7,352 nucleotides of DNA from Neptuniibacter sp. (GTDB taxonomy: Bacteria > Pseudomonadota > Gammaproteobacteria > Pseudomonadales > Balneatricaceae): contig JASBRM010000022.1 of assembly GCA_030149405.1 (NCBI GenBank), positions 1 to 7,352 on the forward strand, read 5' to 3'. Under the pieces are notes generated by a model that worked only from the letters and a program-made list of their open reading frames with translations, searched no databases and was not told the DNA's origin. The translations under genes and the position numbers were made by a program. Shown here in pieces: positions 6,623 through 7,352 of the stretch; position 1 is the first letter of the stretch, and each line of letters begins with the position of its first letter.

Positions 6623-7352
6623 TACACACCCTCCATCAGCAACTTCTCACGCACATCAGGGTAGACAAACACCGGTCCGTCCTTGCAGATAAAGTCCCCC
6701 CCAAACTGGCAGTGCCCGCAGTGCCCTATTGCGCACTGCATATTACGCTCCATACTGAGGTAGATGTTATAAGGTGAGATCTCCATCTCAACTAAACGAT
6801 CCGCCACCCTATACATCATGCCCTCAGGTCCACAGATCATCGCCAGGCAGTTCTCGGGGTCTACATTCACTTTATCCAGTAGCTCGGTAATGCGGCCTTT
6901 ATGGAACGGCCATGATGGGCCGGATTCATCTGCTGCGAGAAATACTTCGACTTCATCCAGCCTTTTCCACATCTCATAGCGCTTACGCCAGATCAGGTCA
7001 TTACTGTGTTTAACCCCCTGAACAATGCAGAGCTTACGGTAATGTTCTTTACGTTTAAGCGCGAAGTTAATTGCCGCCACCACCGGTGCACAGCCCAAGC
7101 CGCCAGTAACAATCAACAAATCTTTATCCCGTGCCAACGCCAGTGGCCAGCCACGCCCATAAGGACCTCTTAAGCCAACAATATCATCGGCTTTCAACTG
7201 CGCCAGACCACGGGTAACCCTGCCCACGATTCTGATGGTGTGGTCGATCACTCCCTCATCAAGAGGGTCGGACACAATGGAGATTGGCACTTCACCCACA
7301 CCAAACAGGTAGAGCATATTGAACTGGCCCGGCATAAACTGGTACCGCAGCC
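6622..7352 (-). CDS. hydG: Group 3b [NiFe] hydrogenase gamma subunit, FAD/NAD(P)-binding (partial, N-terminus outside window)
   Basis: This is the diaphorase subunit that passes electrons between NAD(P)H and the Fe-S chain of a cytoplasmic [NiFe] hydrogenase. The reading frame stays open to the window edge, and the ATG at 7335 is internal because the preceding codons (LRYQF) continue the family's 'PGQFNMLYL' segment. Roughly 40 N-terminal residues are probably missing. Counting from that internal Met, the visible order is: the flavin-domain segment PGQF...VPISI (2-20) with RGPYGRGWP (56-64); a Rossmann nucleotide-binding segment TGGLGCAPVVAA (77-88); CGPEGMM (168-174); and a C-terminal [2Fe-2S] site, Cys201, 206, 209 and 217, spaced CX4CX2CX7C as in dihydroorotate dehydrogenase electron-transfer subunits. 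The stop TAA shares one base with the small-subunit ATG. The family resembles sulfhydrogenase gamma and anaerobic sulfite reductase B; the neighbours decide for hydrogenase. NAD versus NADP preference cannot be read from the sequence. Confidence 0.93.
   Translation of the reverse strand, partial: LRYQFMPGQFNMLYLFGVGEVPISIVSDPLDEGVIDHTIRIVGRVTRGLAQLKADDIVGLRGPYGRGWPLALARDKDLLIVTGGLGCAPVVAAINFALKRKEHYRKLCIVQGVKHSNDLIWRKRYEMWKRLDEVEVFLAADESGPSWPFHKGRITELLDKVNVDPENCLAMICGPEGMMYRVADRLVEMEISPYNIYLSMERNMQCAIGHCGHCQFGGDFICKDGPVFVYPDVREKLLMEGV

Noticed and set aside
7333..7335. ATG at 7335 as the true start of the gamma subunit
   Set aside because: Codons upstream continue the family sequence and the flavin domain would lose its first strands, so the gene runs past the window edge.
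1..7352. tRNA, rRNA, CRISPR array, insertion sequence or phage genes
   Set aside because: The window is almost wholly filled by eight recognised genes on one strand, and I saw no repeat arrays, inverted-repeat ends, transposase or RNA-gene features.

Overview
The window is almost fully coding and every gene lies on the minus strand, so transcription runs from position 7352 towards position 1. GC content looks close to 50% and CTG is a common leucine codon. Together with the protein families, this suggests a gammaproteobacterium, possibly a chemolithotroph or facultative anaerobe. That placement is inference; there is no RNA gene or species marker here.

Positions 7352-4064 hold a group 3b-type soluble [NiFe] hydrogenase (cytoplasmic NAD(P)-linked bidirectional enzyme, also called sulfhydrogenase). 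The genes are the C-terminal part of the FAD/NAD(P)-binding gamma subunit, the small subunit with cysteines for three [4Fe-4S] clusters, the NiFe large subunit, and a C-terminal endopeptidase that matures the large subunit. The beta (Fe-S relay) subunit is not in the window and would be expected beyond 7352. Next comes a 103-residue stand-alone NIF3/YqfO-insert-like (CutA/PII-fold-like) protein whose start overlaps the end of the protease gene.

After a 42-base gap without a visible terminator (3718-3759), the same strand continues with V/A-type ATPase genes: subunit B (3717-2353), subunit D (2347-1745) and subunit I/a (1748 to beyond position 1). The catalytic A subunit, normally just upstream of B, is absent from that place; the hydrogenase block sits there instead. 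Subunit K, usually after I, would lie beyond position 1.

Junctions are tight throughout: a 1-base TAATG overlap, an 8-base overlap, an ATGA overlap, an 8-base overlap, a 42-base gap, a 5-base gap and an ATGA overlap. Hydrogenase and ATPase genes may therefore be read as one transcript. The hydrogenase would exchange electrons between H2 and NAD(P)H in the cytoplasm, while the ATPase would couple ATP to H+ or Na+ movement across the membrane. A co-expressed redox/ion-energetics module is plausible but unproven. The most notable point is this gene order, with a rotary ATPase apparently split by, or joined to, a hydrogenase operon through a small NIF3-like gene.
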